A DNA stretch of 57,941 bases from Sphingomonadaceae bacterium. Lineage in GTDB: Bacteria; Pseudomonadota; Alphaproteobacteria; Sphingomonadales; Sphingomonadaceae. This document shows positions 33,605 through 42,864 of the stretch, piece after piece. The translations under genes were made by a program, and so were the position numbers. Every line of letters begins with the position of its first letter. Positions within the stretch are counted from its first letter, which is position 1. Under the pieces are notes generated by a model that did no database searches, was not told where the DNA came from, and worked only from the letters and a program-made list of their open reading frames with translations. The stretch covers positions 1-57,941 of the forward strand of contig CANJUF010000019.1 in the NCBI GenBank assembly GCA_947477745.1, given 5' to 3'.

Positions 33605-34795
33605 GTGCGCGGGGGGCAAAGGCTGGTCGCTCTGGCGCTGGTCGTCCTGCTTGGCGCCTGCGTCAGGCTGCTGCCCGGACAGACCCCGTCGACCCCTTCG
33701 GTCAAGCCTGTAACGCCGGTCGGCGCGATCGCGCTGACTGCGGGCCTGAAAGCCGGGCCTCCGGTCGAACGGCTCGGCATGGCGAGCGGCGATGCCCGTC
33801 TTGCGCTGGTCTCGTTTGGCGAAAGCTGCCCGCGATTGCTGGCGCGTACCGACGCCAGCGGGCTCACCCGCCAGGCTGACTGGCAATTGCCTTGCGAGGC
33901 TGCGGGCCGCTGGACCGGCGATGCCGGCGCTTTCTTCGCCACCTATTTCGAGACCGTGCAGGTGGGCGAGGGCGATGCCTTCGCCACCGGCTATTTCGAG
34001 CAGGAAATCGAAGGCGTCGAGCGCCGCCAGCCGGGCTACGACGTGCCGGTCTATGGCATGCCCGCCGATTTGGTGCGCGCGCGGCCGGGCGAGTCCGAGC
34101 CGCTCGAATCGGGCAAGCTGCCGCAAGGCCGTTATGACGAAAGCGGCAGGTTCGTGCCCTATTACGACCGCGCCGAGATCGAGCAGGGCGCGCTGATGGG
34201 ACGCGGGCTGGAGATCGGCTGGGCCAGGGACCCGGTCGAGTTCTTCTTCGTGCAGATCCAGGGATCGGGTCGGCTGCGCGCCCCCGACGGCACCGTGGTG
34301 CGGATCGGCTATGCCGGGCAGAACGGCCATCCCTATACCGGTATTGGCGGGCTGATGCGCGAGCGCGGCCTGATCGGCAGCGGTCCCGGCCAATATTCGG
34401 GTTCGATGCAGGGGATCATGCAATATGTCCGCGATCACCCCGAGGAAGGGGCGGCGCTGATGCGCGAGAACAAGAGCTGGGTGTTTTTCCAGAAATTGAC
34501 CGGCGACGGCCCGATCGGGGCGCTGGGCGTGCCTGTGCGGCCGAAGAGCTCCGTCGCCGCCGATCCCAGGTTCGTGCCGCTGGGTGCGCCGGTGTGGCTC
34601 GATCTCGACCGCTCCGAAGCAGATGGCATGTGGATCGCGCAGGATACCGGCGGCGCGATCAAGGGCGCGAACCGCTTCGACACTTTCTGGGGCGCCGGGC
34701 CTGACGCGCGGCTGACTGCTGGCGGGATGAGCGGGCGCGGCAAGGCGCTGCTGCTACTGCCCAAGGGAACGCTGCGGCGGCTTTCCGGCAAGTGA
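33605..34795 (+). CDS. mltA: Membrane-bound lytic murein transglycosylase A
   Basis: 396 residues with a lipoprotein signal (ALVVLLGAC, lipidated C19) from GTG 33605. The MltA domain has AFFATYFETVQVGEGDAFATGYFEQEIEG and, after it, FFFVQIQGSGRL. The C-terminal 3D domain has IAQDTGGAIKGANRFDTFWG, containing the catalytic aspartate. MltA cleaves glycan strands to 1,6-anhydro ends. The stop overlaps smr as GTGA. Confidence 0.93.
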   Translation: MRGGQRLVALALVVLLGACVRLLPGQTPSTPSVKPVTPVGAIALTAGLKAGPPVERLGMASGDARLALVSFGESCPRLLARTDASGLTRQADWQLPCEAAGRWTGDAGAFFATYFETVQVGEGDAFATGYFEQEIEGVERRQPGYDVPVYGMPADLVRARPGESEPLESGKLPQGRYDESGRFVPYYDRAEIEQGALMGRGLEIGWARDPVEFFFVQIQGSGRLRAPDGTVVRIGYAGQNGHPYTGIGGLMRERGLIGSGPGQYSGSMQGIMQYVRDHPEEGAALMRENKSWVFFQKLTGDGPIGALGVPVRPKSSVAADPRFVPLGAPVWLDLDRSEADGMWIAQDTGGAIKGANRFDTFWGAGPDARLTAGGMSGRGKALLLLPKGTLRRLSGK

Positions 34796-35340
34796 GCCGG
34801 GCAGGTCGCGGCCTCACGAGCGAGGATGCCGCCTTGTGGGCGCGCGTGGCGAGTACGGTGACGCCGATGGCGGGACGCAGGCAGATGGCCGCGCCTCCGC
34901 CCGTCCGGGTTGCCGCCAGGCCCGTCGCGGCGCCTCAAGCCAAGGCGAAAGCGGCCGCGCCGCCGCCTCCGGCGCAGCACCGTCCCATTGGCGCGCATGG
35001 CCTCGATACGAGCTGGGATCGCAAGCTCGCGCGCGGTCAGCTTGCGCCCGAATTCACGCTCGACCTGCACGGCTGCACGCTCGATGCCGCGCATGGGCGG
35101 CTCATGCACGGTCTCACCCAGGCCAAGGCTTTGGGCGCGCGTCTGGTGCTGCTTGTAACGGGCAAGCCGCGCCCGGCCGATCCGGCTGACCGCACCAATC
35201 GGCGCGGCGCGATTCGCGCCAAGGTGATCGACTGGCTGGCGTCGAGCGAGCACGCGGCTGATATTGCCGCGATCCGGGGTGCGCATCCCCGCCACGGCGG
35301 GCAGGGCGCGCTGTATATCATATTGAAACGGCGGCGCTGA
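34792..35340 (+). CDS. Smr/MutS2-domain protein
   Basis: 182 residues. The first half is a Pro/Ala/Lys-rich disordered region. The C-terminal Smr domain (about 90-182) has the expected LDLHG, LVTGK and HPRHGGQGALYIILK motifs, which in the family give endonuclease or ribosome/RNA-associated activity. The start is GTG 34792 within the mltA stop. tim44, mltA and smr are probably one operon. It converges on aroC. Confidence 0.88.
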   Translation: MSRAGRGLTSEDAALWARVASTVTPMAGRRQMAAPPPVRVAARPVAAPQAKAKAAAPPPPAQHRPIGAHGLDTSWDRKLARGQLAPEFTLDLHGCTLDAAHGRLMHGLTQAKALGARLVLLVTGKPRPADPADRTNRRGAIRAKVIDWLASSEHAADIAAIRGAHPRHGGQGALYIILKRRR

Positions 35341-35343
35341 GCA

Positions 35344-35360
35344 GCGGGTCAATCACCCGC
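35344..35360. terminator. Small hairpin between smr and aroC
   Basis: gcgggt at 35344-35349 pairs with acccgc at 35355-35360 with a five-base loop. The next bases repeat acccgc once more. It lies between two convergent genes; with no T-run, its role as terminator is uncertain. Confidence 0.3.
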
Positions 35361-35363
35361 CGA

Positions 35364-36431
35364 TTACCCGCATTGCCCTCGGTGCAGCAGCTTGTGGTCC
35401 GCCAGCACCAAGGCCATCATCGCCTCGACCACCGGCGCGCCGCGAATGCCGACGCAAGGGTCATGGCGGCCCTTGGTGAACAGCTCGGTCGCTTCGCCTT
35501 CTCGCGTAATCGTCTCGACCGGAGTGAGGATCGACGAGGTCGGCTTGAAGGCAACGCGCACAACCACCGGCTGGCCAGTGGAAATGCCGCCCGCGATGCC
35601 GCCCGCGTGGTTCGCTGTGAAATCCGGACCGTTTTCGCCGGGCCGCATCGGATCGGCATTGCCTTCGCCGGTGAGGCGCGCGGCAGCGAATCCGTCGCCG
35701 ATTTCCACGCCCTTGACCGCATTGATCCCCATCATCGCGGCGGCAAGGTCGGCGTCGAGCTTGGCATAGAGCGGCGCGCCCCAGCCTGCCGGAACGCCGG
35801 TTGCCACGCATTCGACGACCGCGCCGAGCGAGGAACCGGCTTTGCGCGCGCCGTCGACCAGCGCTTCCCAGCGTTTCGCCGCCGCCGCATCCGGGCAGAA
35901 GAACGGATTGTTGCCTATCTCGGCGGCATCGAAGGCCGCGAGTTCGATCGCATCGCCGCCGATTTCGGTGAGGTAGGCCATGATGGAAACCTCGGGGATC
36001 ACGAGCCGCGCCACGCCGCCAGCGGCGACCCGCGCCGCCGTTTCGCGCGCAGAGCTGCGCCCTCCGCCGCGATAGTCGCGAAAGCCATATTTGGCGTCGT
36101 AGGCATAGTCGGCATGGCCGGGACGATAGGCCTTGGCGACCTCCGAATAGTCCTTCGAACGCTGGTCGGTGTTCTCGATCATCAGCGATATGGGCGTGCC
36201 GGTGGTCCTCCCTTCGAACGTGCCCGAGAGGATTTTCACGGCGTCGGGTTCGCTGCGCTGCGTGGTGAATTTGCTGGTGCCCGGACGGCGCTTGTCGAGG
36301 AACGGCTGGATCAAGGCCTCGTCGATTTCCAGCCCCGGCGGGCAGCCGTCGACGACCGCGCCCAATGCCGGACCGTGGCTTTCGCCCCAGGTGGTGAACC
36401 GCAGCAGGTGGCCGAAGCTGTTGATGCTCAT
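35364..36431 (-). CDS. aroC: Chorismate synthase
   Basis: 355 residues. AroC makes chorismate from EPSP, using reduced FMN as cofactor. Signatures include [18 protein letters not shown], the FMN/substrate region [19 protein letters not shown], and the C-terminal [16 protein letters not shown] segment seen here as [18 protein letters not shown] 36431 is well placed. The gene is monocistronic, convergent with smr and divergent from the monooxygenase-like gene at 36490. Confidence 0.96.
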   Translation of the reverse strand: MSINSFGHLLRFTTWGESHGPALGAVVDGCPPGLEIDEALIQPFLDKRRPGTSKFTTQRSEPDAVKILSGTFEGRTTGTPISLMIENTDQRSKDYSEVAKAYRPGHADYAYDAKYGFRDYRGGGRSSARETAARVAAGGVARLVIPEVSIMAYLTEIGGDAIELAAFDAAEIGNNPFFCPDAAAAKRWEALVDGARKAGSSLGAVVECVATGVPAGWGAPLYAKLDADLAAAMMGINAVKGVEIGDGFAAARLTGEGNADPMRPGENGPDFTANHAGGIAGGISTGQPVVVRVAFKPTSSILTPVETITREGEATELFTKGRHDPCVGIRGAPVVEAMMALVLADHKLLHRGQCG

Positions 36432-36489
36432 GCCGGTGCTCTAGGCGCGCAATTGCGCGATTGTCCATATCGCGGGTAAGGGAACGCCC

Positions 36490-36801
36490 ATGTTCATCAA
36501 CGTATTCATAAATCGAAAGCGGCCCGGATATGACGCTGCGTCCTATGCTGCCGACTCGGAGCGGATGATGGCCTTGGCGCAGGCGCAGCCCGGCTTCGTC
36601 TCCTATCGCCGCTATTCCTCGGGCGACGGCGAGGACGTATCTATCTCCGAGTGGGAGAGCGAGGATGCGGCGCGCGCCTGGGGGCGCCACCCCGAACATC
36701 TTGCCGCACAGGGCCGGGGGCGCAGCGACTATTATCAAAGCTACACGACCTACAATTGCGCCGATCCGCGCATCAGCCATTTCGACAGGAGCGACACTTG
36801 A
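36490..36801 (+). CDS. Antibiotic biosynthesis monooxygenase-like (ABM) protein
   Basis: 103 residues with the dimeric alpha/beta-barrel pattern: MFINVFINRKRPG, then MALAQAQPGFVSYRRYSSGDGEDVSISEWESEDAARAWGRHPEHLAAQ. Members are small cofactor-free oxygenases or haem-degrading enzymes; the substrate is unknown. The stop overlaps the next start as TTGA, so it is coupled to the ArsC/Spx-like gene. Confidence 0.82.
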   Translation: MFINVFINRKRPGYDAASYAADSERMMALAQAQPGFVSYRRYSSGDGEDVSISEWESEDAARAWGRHPEHLAAQGRGRSDYYQSYTTYNCADPRISHFDRSDT

Positions 36802-37145
36802 CCGTCACCCTATACGGCATCCCCAATTGCGACACGGTCAAGAAAGCGCGCGTCTGGCTCGATGCGAAGGGCGTGGCCTACACGTTCCACGACTACAAGA
36901 AGCAGGGCGCGGACACAGGCAAATTGGCAGAGTGGGTCGCCGCAGCGGGCTGGGAAAAGGTTCTCAACCGCGCTGGAACGACATTTCGCAAGTTGCCCGA
37001 GGCGGACAAGGCCGATCTCGATGCAGCCAAGGCAGCCAAAGTGATGGCCGCCAACCCAAGCTGCATCAAGCGCCCGATTGTCGAGCATCCCGGCGGGCTG
37101 CTGGTCGGCTTCAAGCCGGACGAGTGGCAGGCGGCGCTGGGGTGA
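36798..37145 (+). CDS. ArsC/Spx-family protein (YffB-like)
   Basis: 115 residues, thioredoxin-like fold. C11 is in YGIPNCDTVKKARVWL, the single-cysteine CxxT/V active-site type of YffB, and later KLPEADKADLDAAKAAKVMAANPSCIKRPIVEH is typical. It is related to arsenate reductase but probably a glutathione-dependent thiol reductase; arsenic resistance is not indicated by neighbours. The TTG start at 36798 overlaps the preceding stop. Confidence 0.88.
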   Translation: MTVTLYGIPNCDTVKKARVWLDAKGVAYTFHDYKKQGADTGKLAEWVAAAGWEKVLNRAGTTFRKLPEADKADLDAAKAAKVMAANPSCIKRPIVEHPGGLLVGFKPDEWQAALG

Positions 37146-37146
37146 G

Positions 37147-37800
37147 TCAGAATTCGGCGTCGAGTTCTTCCATTTCCTCGGGCTCGGCCATTGCACCGGC
37201 TGTCCATTGCTTCATCGGCTCCCAATCCGCGATGGTCTGGCAATAGGCCGCGCATTCGGGGGCAATGTCGACCGCATAGGTGATAAACCGCGTCGTCACC
37301 GGCGCATACATCGCATCGGCAATGGTCGGCTTCTTGCCGAACAGGAACGGACCGCCATAAGTGGAGAGGCATTCCTTCCAGATCGTTTCGATCCGCTCGA
37401 TGTCGGGCTTGGCGCCGCTGAACACCGGAAAGCTCTCGTGCCGGACCTTGAGGTTCATCGGCAGTGCCGAGCGCAAATTGGCAAATCCCGAATGGATCTC
37501 GCCCGACACCGCCCGGCAGTGAGCGCGCGCCAACCGGTCGGCGGGCAACATGCACGCTTTGGGATAGGACTCGTTGAGATATTCGGCGATCGCCAGCGTA
37601 TCCCAGACGCTCGCGCCATCGTGGTTTAACCGCGGAACCAGCACCGAAGGCGACAGCAGCAGCAGTTCGGCCCGGTTGGTTTCATCGTTGGCGACGGGTT
37701 TCTCCTCGACGTCGAGTCCCGCCAGATGGCACAGCAGCCAGCCGCGAAGAGACCATGCGGAATAGGTCTTGCTCGAAATCTTAAGTTCGGCCTTGCTCAT
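37147..37800 (-). CDS. Glutathione S-transferase family protein
   Basis: 217 residues. The thioredoxin-like domain has SKTYSAWSLRGWLLCHL, SPSVLVPRL with the cis-proline, and the glutathione-binding DTLAIAEYLNE. The N-terminal half resembles the GST at 7041. ATG 37800 is chosen because gggga precedes it; longer frames are not supported. It lies convergent with the ArsC/Spx-like gene (two bases apart) and divergent from phaZ. Confidence 0.88.
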   Translation of the reverse strand: MSKAELKISSKTYSAWSLRGWLLCHLAGLDVEEKPVANDETNRAELLLLSPSVLVPRLNHDGASVWDTLAIAEYLNESYPKACMLPADRLARAHCRAVSGEIHSGFANLRSALPMNLKVRHESFPVFSGAKPDIERIETIWKECLSTYGGPFLFGKKPTIADAMYAPVTTRFITYAVDIAPECAAYCQTIADWEPMKQWTAGAMAEPEEMEELDAEF

Positions 37801-37925
37801 CAAAGTCCCCATTCGTTGTACGGGCGGGCTTGCATTCGGCGATGATGCACTGCAGCATGACGACAAATCGGGGGCTTTGCAAATGCGAATCGGACAGACG
37901 GGCATGGCGGCAACTTGGATCTGCG

Positions 37926-39149
37926 ATGCTCTATAAAAGCTACCAGACCTTCTCGGACATGCTTGCGCCGGCGCGGTTTGCTGCGGGTGCGACCGTCAAA
38001 TTCGGCGACAGGTACCTTGGGAAACTGGCCGACAATCCATGGGTGAAGCGATACCTGGCGATGAACGACGTGTTCGCAGGTGCAAAATTAACGCACAAGC
38101 GGCCGGACTATGCGATTGACCGGGTAATGGTCGGCAACGCCGAGGTCGACGTGTTCGAAGAGGTCGTGCTCGACCGGCCTTTCGGCAACCTGCTGCACTT
38201 CGCCAAGCCTGGTGTGCAGACGCCGCAGCCGCGCATGCTGGTGGTGGCGCCGCTATCAGGCCATTTCGCGACGCTGCTGCGCAATACGGTCGAGACGCTG
38301 CTGCGCGATCACGACGTCTATATCATGGACTGGAAAAATGCGCGCGACGTGCCGCTGTCCGAAGGGCGGTTCGGCTTCGACGACTATGTCGATTACATCA
38401 TCGATTTCATGCACGAGCTGGGGCCGGGCACTCACATGCTCGCGGTGTGCCAGCCTTGCGTGCCTGCGCTGGCAGCGACTGCGCTGATGGCGGAGGACCG
38501 CGACCCGTGCGAGCCGCGCACGCTCACACTGCTGGGCGGGCCGGTCGATACCCGCGTTTCGCCCACGGTGGTCAACGAGCTGGCGACCAGCAACCCGCAT
38601 GAATGGTTCGAGAACAATGTGATCTACAAGGTACCCCAGCGCTTTCGCGGCAGGGGCCGCAAGGTCTATCCCGGCTTTCTCCAACTGACCGCGTTCATGT
38701 CGATGAATTCGCCCCGCCATTGGCAGCAGCACCGGCAGCTCTACAGCCACCTGGTCGCAGGCGAGGAAGAAGCTGCCAGCAAGATCCAGGATTTCTACGA
38801 CGAGTATTTTGCCGTGCTTGACCTCGCGGCGGAGTTCTATCTCGAAACCATCGACAGGGTTTTCCAGCGCATGCTGCTGGCCAAGGGCGAGCTGATGTAC
38901 CGGGGCGACCGCAAGGTCGATTGCAGCACAATCCGCCGGACTGCGCTGCTCACAGTCGAGGGTGAGCGCGACGATATCTGCGCGGTGGGGCAGACGGCGG
39001 CGGCGCACACGCTGTGCTCGGGCCTCAGGCCGCATCTGAAGCGCCACTACCTGCAACTGGGCGTCGGCCATTACGGCGTGTTCTCGGGCTCCAAGTGGCA
39101 GAAGCAGGTCTATCCGCAGGTGCGCAACATGGTGCTGGCGATGAGTTGA
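37926..39149 (+). CDS. phaZ: Intracellular polyhydroxyalkanoate depolymerase
   Basis: 407 residues. The sequence follows the PhaZ1-type intracellular depolymerases: an N-terminal MLYKSYQTFSDMLAPARF, a core LVVAPLSGHFATLLRNTVETLL and VYIMDWKNARDVPLSEGRFGFDDYV. The nucleophile is C175 in VCQPCVP rather than serine, as known in this family, with His near the C-terminus in VGHYGVFSGSKW. It hydrolyses granule PHA inside the cell. ATG 37926 starts at the conserved MLYK. No phaC, phaB or phasin gene is nearby in this window. Confidence 0.92.
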   Translation: MLYKSYQTFSDMLAPARFAAGATVKFGDRYLGKLADNPWVKRYLAMNDVFAGAKLTHKRPDYAIDRVMVGNAEVDVFEEVVLDRPFGNLLHFAKPGVQTPQPRMLVVAPLSGHFATLLRNTVETLLRDHDVYIMDWKNARDVPLSEGRFGFDDYVDYIIDFMHELGPGTHMLAVCQPCVPALAATALMAEDRDPCEPRTLTLLGGPVDTRVSPTVVNELATSNPHEWFENNVIYKVPQRFRGRGRKVYPGFLQLTAFMSMNSPRHWQQHRQLYSHLVAGEEEAASKIQDFYDEYFAVLDLAAEFYLETIDRVFQRMLLAKGELMYRGDRKVDCSTIRRTALLTVEGERDDICAVGQTAAAHTLCSGLRPHLKRHYLQLGVGHYGVFSGSKWQKQVYPQVRNMVLAMS

Positions 39150-39194
39150 TGCATGACCGACGCGACAAATGCCGCGCCGGTCTGCCTCGCAAAA

Positions 39195-39761
39195 TCAGAA
39201 GGTATAAAGGAGACCGGCGGTCACCTCGTGCGCCTTCACCTCACGGACGTTGTCGACGAAGTTCACCACCTTGCCGAAGTCCTCGTAGCGGTAATCGGCG
39301 CGCAAGTTGAGCTTTCCGGTGAGATTGAACTCCACCCCGCCGCCGAATGACAACGCGCCATCCGTGCCGCTGTTGGGAGCAATGTCGTTAACTGCAGCAT
39401 AGCCAAGCCGACCATATGCCAGCGCGCTGTCTCCGATCCGGTAACCGGCGATGCCCGAAACGGCAAAGCGTGCGTTGATGTTGTCGCTGATGGCGCCGAG
39501 ATCTCCCTCGATGCCAAGAACGATCGGGCTGCGATCGGAAATCGGCGTACGATAGCCGAACACCAGGCTTGCGGTCGGTTCGGTCGAACTGTCGGTGCTG
39601 GGCCCGGAAAGGCGCGATAGCTTCTCATCGAGCACGACGACGCCAGCCTGGACGCCGATATATTCGCCGCTGAACGGCTCGGCATGGGCCACGCCCGGCG
39701 CAAGCGCGAGCGCGCAGGCTGACGCCGTCAGGCCGAAGATCTTGGCCGCGAAACTGTTCAT
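39195..39761 (-). CDS. Outer membrane beta-barrel protein
   Basis: 188 residues: a signal peptide (residues 1-27 ending VAHA), then amphipathic strands such as FSGEYIGVQAGVVVLD, SLVFGYRTPI, FAVSGIAGYRIGD and LNLRADYRYEDFGKVVNF, closing with the C-terminal TAGLLYTF whose last residue is F as expected for assembly by BAM. It is of the small OmpA/opacity-like barrel type of about eight strands. Function unknown. Confidence 0.85.
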   Translation of the reverse strand: MNSFAAKIFGLTASACALALAPGVAHAEPFSGEYIGVQAGVVVLDEKLSRLSGPSTDSSTEPTASLVFGYRTPISDRSPIVLGIEGDLGAISDNINARFAVSGIAGYRIGDSALAYGRLGYAAVNDIAPNSGTDGALSFGGGVEFNLTGKLNLRADYRYEDFGKVVNFVDNVREVKAHEVTAGLLYTF

Positions 39762-39946
39762 CTTGATGTCTCCCTTTTTGGTCGGGCGGCTATAGGAACC
39801 ACCCGTTCACTCCCCGGTCGGGCCAATCCCCCTTGGCGGCTGAATCGAAGCTGAAGAGTTCAAAAGTGTGCTGTTCATACAGCGCTTGAAATCGCGCCGC
39901 ATTGGCCGAAGTTGGGAGGGGTGGTGGAAACGACTGGAGCACCGGC

Positions 39947-40201
39947 ATGACACCTTTGCACGAGCAGGAAATCGAAGAAGCCAAAGAGCGTATCGTCGCC
40001 GCGCGCCGCGAGGTGAGCGACTATGCGTTCGAGGTCGATTTCATGGAACCGGACCCTGATGGCGGCGGCATGTTCACGGTGCGCTACGAGGTGACGGTCA
40101 GCAATAGCGCGACCGACAAGTCGGCTGGCTACATCTGCGGGATCGGGCTCGACTGGGTTGCGGCGTTCGAACAGGATCTGAGCGACGGCGCTTTCGATTA
40201 G
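39947..40201 (+). CDS. Small hypothetical protein
   Basis: 84 residues, acidic: an N-terminal helix HEQEIEEAKERIVAARREV then strands around FEVDFMEPDPDGGGMFTVRYEVTVS. No signal peptide or membrane segment. I do not recognise the family. ATG 39947 is preferred over a start at 39902 because the shorter product starts at the predicted helix. The end overlaps the convergent ubiG gene by four bases. Confidence 0.55.
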   Translation: MTPLHEQEIEEAKERIVAARREVSDYAFEVDFMEPDPDGGGMFTVRYEVTVSNSATDKSAGYICGIGLDWVAAFEQDLSDGAFD

Positions 40202-40923
40202 TTTCGACGCGCCGTGACGATGTAGTCGAGTGACAGATCGTCCGAAAGATGCAGGCCCTTCACCGGCGACCAGGCAATCCCGCGTGGCTCGTCCATTGCC
40301 AGCCCCGCACCGGCGAGCAGGCCGCGCAGCTCATCGGGCGTGACGAAATCTTGCCAGTGGTGCGTGCCCCTGGGCACCGTGCCAAGCCGCTCCGCCGCTT
40401 CGACCAGCAGCAGTCGCGAGGCCGCCGTGCGGTTGGGAGTGGAAAGCACCATTAGCCCGCCCGAACCCAGTTTTTGAGCCAGTGCATCGACAAATGCGGG
40501 CTTGTCATCAACGTGCTCGATCACTTCGAGACAGCAAACGAGGTCGAAAACGGGCAGATCGAAGTCCGCCAGTTCGCCGCAGTGGTATTCGATATCGAGA
40601 CCCATCGCCTCGGCGTGCACCCTGGCCGCCGCAATGTTCTCCGGCGCGGCATCGACGCCGGTCACCGAGGCGCCAAGCCGGGCGAGCGGCTCGCACAGCA
40701 GGCCCGCGCCGCACCCCAGATCGAGCGCGCGCTTGCCCGCCAGCGGGCGCAGTGACGCCCGGTCGCAACCCCAATGCCTGTCCAATGCATCGCGGATGTA
40801 ACCCAGACGAACCGGATTGAGCCGGTGAAGCATCGCGGACGAGCCCTTGGCGTCCCACCAGTCGGCCGCTAGCGCGCCGAAATGCGCCGCTTCATCCGCG
40901 CGGATCGTGGTTGCATTGGTCAT
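40198..40923 (-). CDS. ubiG: Ubiquinone biosynthesis O-methyltransferase
   Basis: 241 residues. UbiG carries out both O-methylations of the ubiquinone ring. The N-terminal EAAHFGALAADWWDAKGSS and LNPVRLGYI are typical, followed by SAM motif LDLGCGAGLL, GVDAAPENIAAAR and CCLEVIEHVDD. The end ASLDYIVTARR-type region is seen as DLSLDYIVTA. It diverges from lysC across about 75 bases. Confidence 0.95.
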   Translation of the reverse strand: MTNATTIRADEAAHFGALAADWWDAKGSSAMLHRLNPVRLGYIRDALDRHWGCDRASLRPLAGKRALDLGCGAGLLCEPLARLGASVTGVDAAPENIAAARVHAEAMGLDIEYHCGELADFDLPVFDLVCCLEVIEHVDDKPAFVDALAQKLGSGGLMVLSTPNRTAASRLLLVEAAERLGTVPRGTHHWQDFVTPDELRGLLAGAGLAMDEPRGIAWSPVKGLHLSDDLSLDYIVTARRN

Positions 40924-40998
40924 GGCGCATCCCTAACAGGACGCGCGCCGCGCGACGAGGGGTCAAGCGGCAGAAATTCGCAAGGAGCACTGCACGCC

Positions 40999-42264
40999 GT
41001 GGCGCGCATCGTGATGAAATTCGGCGGTACCTCGATGGCCGGGACGGAGCGCATCCGGCGCGTCGCGGGCATCGTCAAGCGCCAGCAGGAGGCCGGGCAC
41101 GAGGTCGCGGTGGTGGTCTCGGCCATGGCCGGCGAAACCGACCGGCTGGTCAACTTCTGCCGCGAGGCAAGCCCGCTTTACGATCCGGCGGAATACGACG
41201 TGGTGGTTGCCTCGGGCGAACAGGTGACCTCGGGGCTGCTCGCGCTGACGCTACAGGCCATGGGCTGCAAGGCGCGCTCGTGGCTCGGCTGGCAGCTGCC
41301 CTTCCGCACCGACGAAGCCTATTCGAAGGCGCGCATCGGCGAGATCGAGACCGGCGCGCTGCTTGCCTCAATGGCCTTGGGCGAGATCGCAGTGATCCCC
41401 GGCTTCCAGGGCGTATCCACCGACAACCGCGTGGCGACGCTCGGGCGCGGCGGCTCGGACACTTCGGCGGTCGCGGTCGCAGCCGCGCTCAAGGCCGATC
41501 GCTGCGACATCTACACCGACGTCGACGGCGTCTACACCACCGATCCGCGCATCGTCGCCAAGGCGCGCAAGCTCGACCGCATTACGTATGAGGAAATGCT
41601 CGAACTGGCCTCGGTCGGCTCGAAAGTGCTGCAGACCCGCTCGGTCAGCCTCGCGATGAAGGAGGGGGTGCGCGTTCAGGTGCTTTCCTCGTTCGTGGAC
41701 GAGGACGCGGTTCCGGCGGACGAACTGCCCGGAACGATGATCGTGAGCGACGAGGAATTGGAAGGAATCGACATGGAACGCCAGCTCATCACCGGCATCG
41801 CTGCCGACAAGAACGAGGCGAAAGTCACGCTGACCCGCATCGCCGACCGGCCCGGCGCGGTCGCTGCTATTTTCGGCCCGCTCGCCGATGCCAGCATCAA
41901 CGTCGACATGATCATCCAGAACGTCGCCAAGGACAAAGGCGAGACCGATGTGACATTCACGGTTCCGGTGGCCGATCTGGCCCGCGCGACCGCCCTGCTC
42001 GAGGAGCGCAAGGAAGCGATCGGTTATTTCCGCATGATCGCCGACGACAACGTCGCCAAGATCAGCATTGTCGGCGTGGGGATGCGCAGCCACGCCGGCA
42101 TCGCGGCGACCATGTTCGCAACGCTGGCCGAACGCGGCATCAATATCCTCGCGATCTCGACCAGCGAGATCAAGGTTTCGGTGCTGATCAATGCCGACGA
42201 GACCGAGCTTGCCGTGCGCTTGCTCCACACCGCTTATGGCCTCGATGCGAAAGAGGCTGCCTGA
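40999..42264 (+). CDS. lysC: Aspartate kinase
   Basis: 421 residues from GTG 40999, preceded by aaggag. The kinase domain begins VMKFGGTSM, with later SGEQVTSGLLALTLQ, and LGRGGSDTSAVAVAAAL. Two C-terminal ACT-domain segments (GIAADKNEAKVTLTRIADRPG and ISIVGVGMRSHAGIAATMF) mark the feedback-regulated class. It phosphorylates aspartate, the first step toward lysine, threonine and methionine. It leads a plus-strand series of metabolic genes. Confidence 0.96.
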   Translation: MARIVMKFGGTSMAGTERIRRVAGIVKRQQEAGHEVAVVVSAMAGETDRLVNFCREASPLYDPAEYDVVVASGEQVTSGLLALTLQAMGCKARSWLGWQLPFRTDEAYSKARIGEIETGALLASMALGEIAVIPGFQGVSTDNRVATLGRGGSDTSAVAVAAALKADRCDIYTDVDGVYTTDPRIVAKARKLDRITYEEMLELASVGSKVLQTRSVSLAMKEGVRVQVLSSFVDEDAVPADELPGTMIVSDEELEGIDMERQLITGIAADKNEAKVTLTRIADRPGAVAAIFGPLADASINVDMIIQNVAKDKGETDVTFTVPVADLARATALLEERKEAIGYFRMIADDNVAKISIVGVGMRSHAGIAATMFATLAERGINILAISTSEIKVSVLINADETELAVRLLHTAYGLDAKEAA

Positions 42265-42348
42265 CAAATCCGCACTGGCCTTGCGGCAAATTAGCCGCTA
42301 GCAAAATGCGAACTATGTTTCGCGATTGCGAATTGGGAGTGGATTTAA

Positions 42349-42798
42349 ATGAGTGAAGATGCACCCGTCAGCCCGTTGGGGACCGGCACCGACATTACAC
42401 TCGTCGGCGACGAGCACGTAAAGCGTTACCAGGAAACCGATGGGGAAGTCGGCTACTTGTGGAACGGGGTCCCGACCCTGCTGTTCACCACCATCGGCCG
42501 CAAGACCGGCACGCCGCGCACCAATGCGATCATCTTCACGCCGGTCGGCGACAAATATGTGATCATCGCCTCGATGGGCGGCGCTCCCAAGCACCCGAGC
42601 TGGTATCTCAACCTGATGGCGCACCCCGAGATCGATGTTCAGATCAAGGGCGACAAGTTCCGCGCCAGGGCGCGCACAGCCGAATCTCCCGAGCGCGAGG
42701 AACTTTGGGCCGCGGCGGTCAAGGACTGGCCGAATTTCGACGTCTACCAGTCGCGCACCGATCGCGTGATCCCGGTCGTGGTACTGGAACGGATCTAG
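42349..42798 (+). CDS. Deazaflavin-dependent nitroreductase (DDN)-family protein
   Basis: 149 residues of the split-barrel DDN/PNPOx-like group, annotated in relatives as nitroreductase family: LFTTIGRKTGTPRTNAIIFTP, IASMGGAPKHPSWYLNLMAHPE. In actinobacteria these use F420; in this lineage the cofactor is not established. The gene precedes a nitronate monooxygenase-like gene. A paralogue of identical length lies at 48066-48515. Confidence 0.83.
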   Translation: MSEDAPVSPLGTGTDITLVGDEHVKRYQETDGEVGYLWNGVPTLLFTTIGRKTGTPRTNAIIFTPVGDKYVIIASMGGAPKHPSWYLNLMAHPEIDVQIKGDKFRARARTAESPEREELWAAAVKDWPNFDVYQSRTDRVIPVVVLERI

Positions 42799-42864
42799 CC
42801 AAGCATTGGCAACCGCCCTGCCGCTGCCTATAGCGGCGCAGCGAACAACCGGCGGGATGGTAAC

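Noticed and set aside
35461..36780. 439-codon frame on the same strand as aroC
   Set aside because: It is out of frame with aroC and Arg-rich; chorismate synthase explains the region.
36798..37145. Arsenate reductase as part of an arsenic-resistance operon
   Set aside because: The fold and single cysteine fit YffB/Spx-like proteins, and no arsR, arsB or acr3 gene is near.
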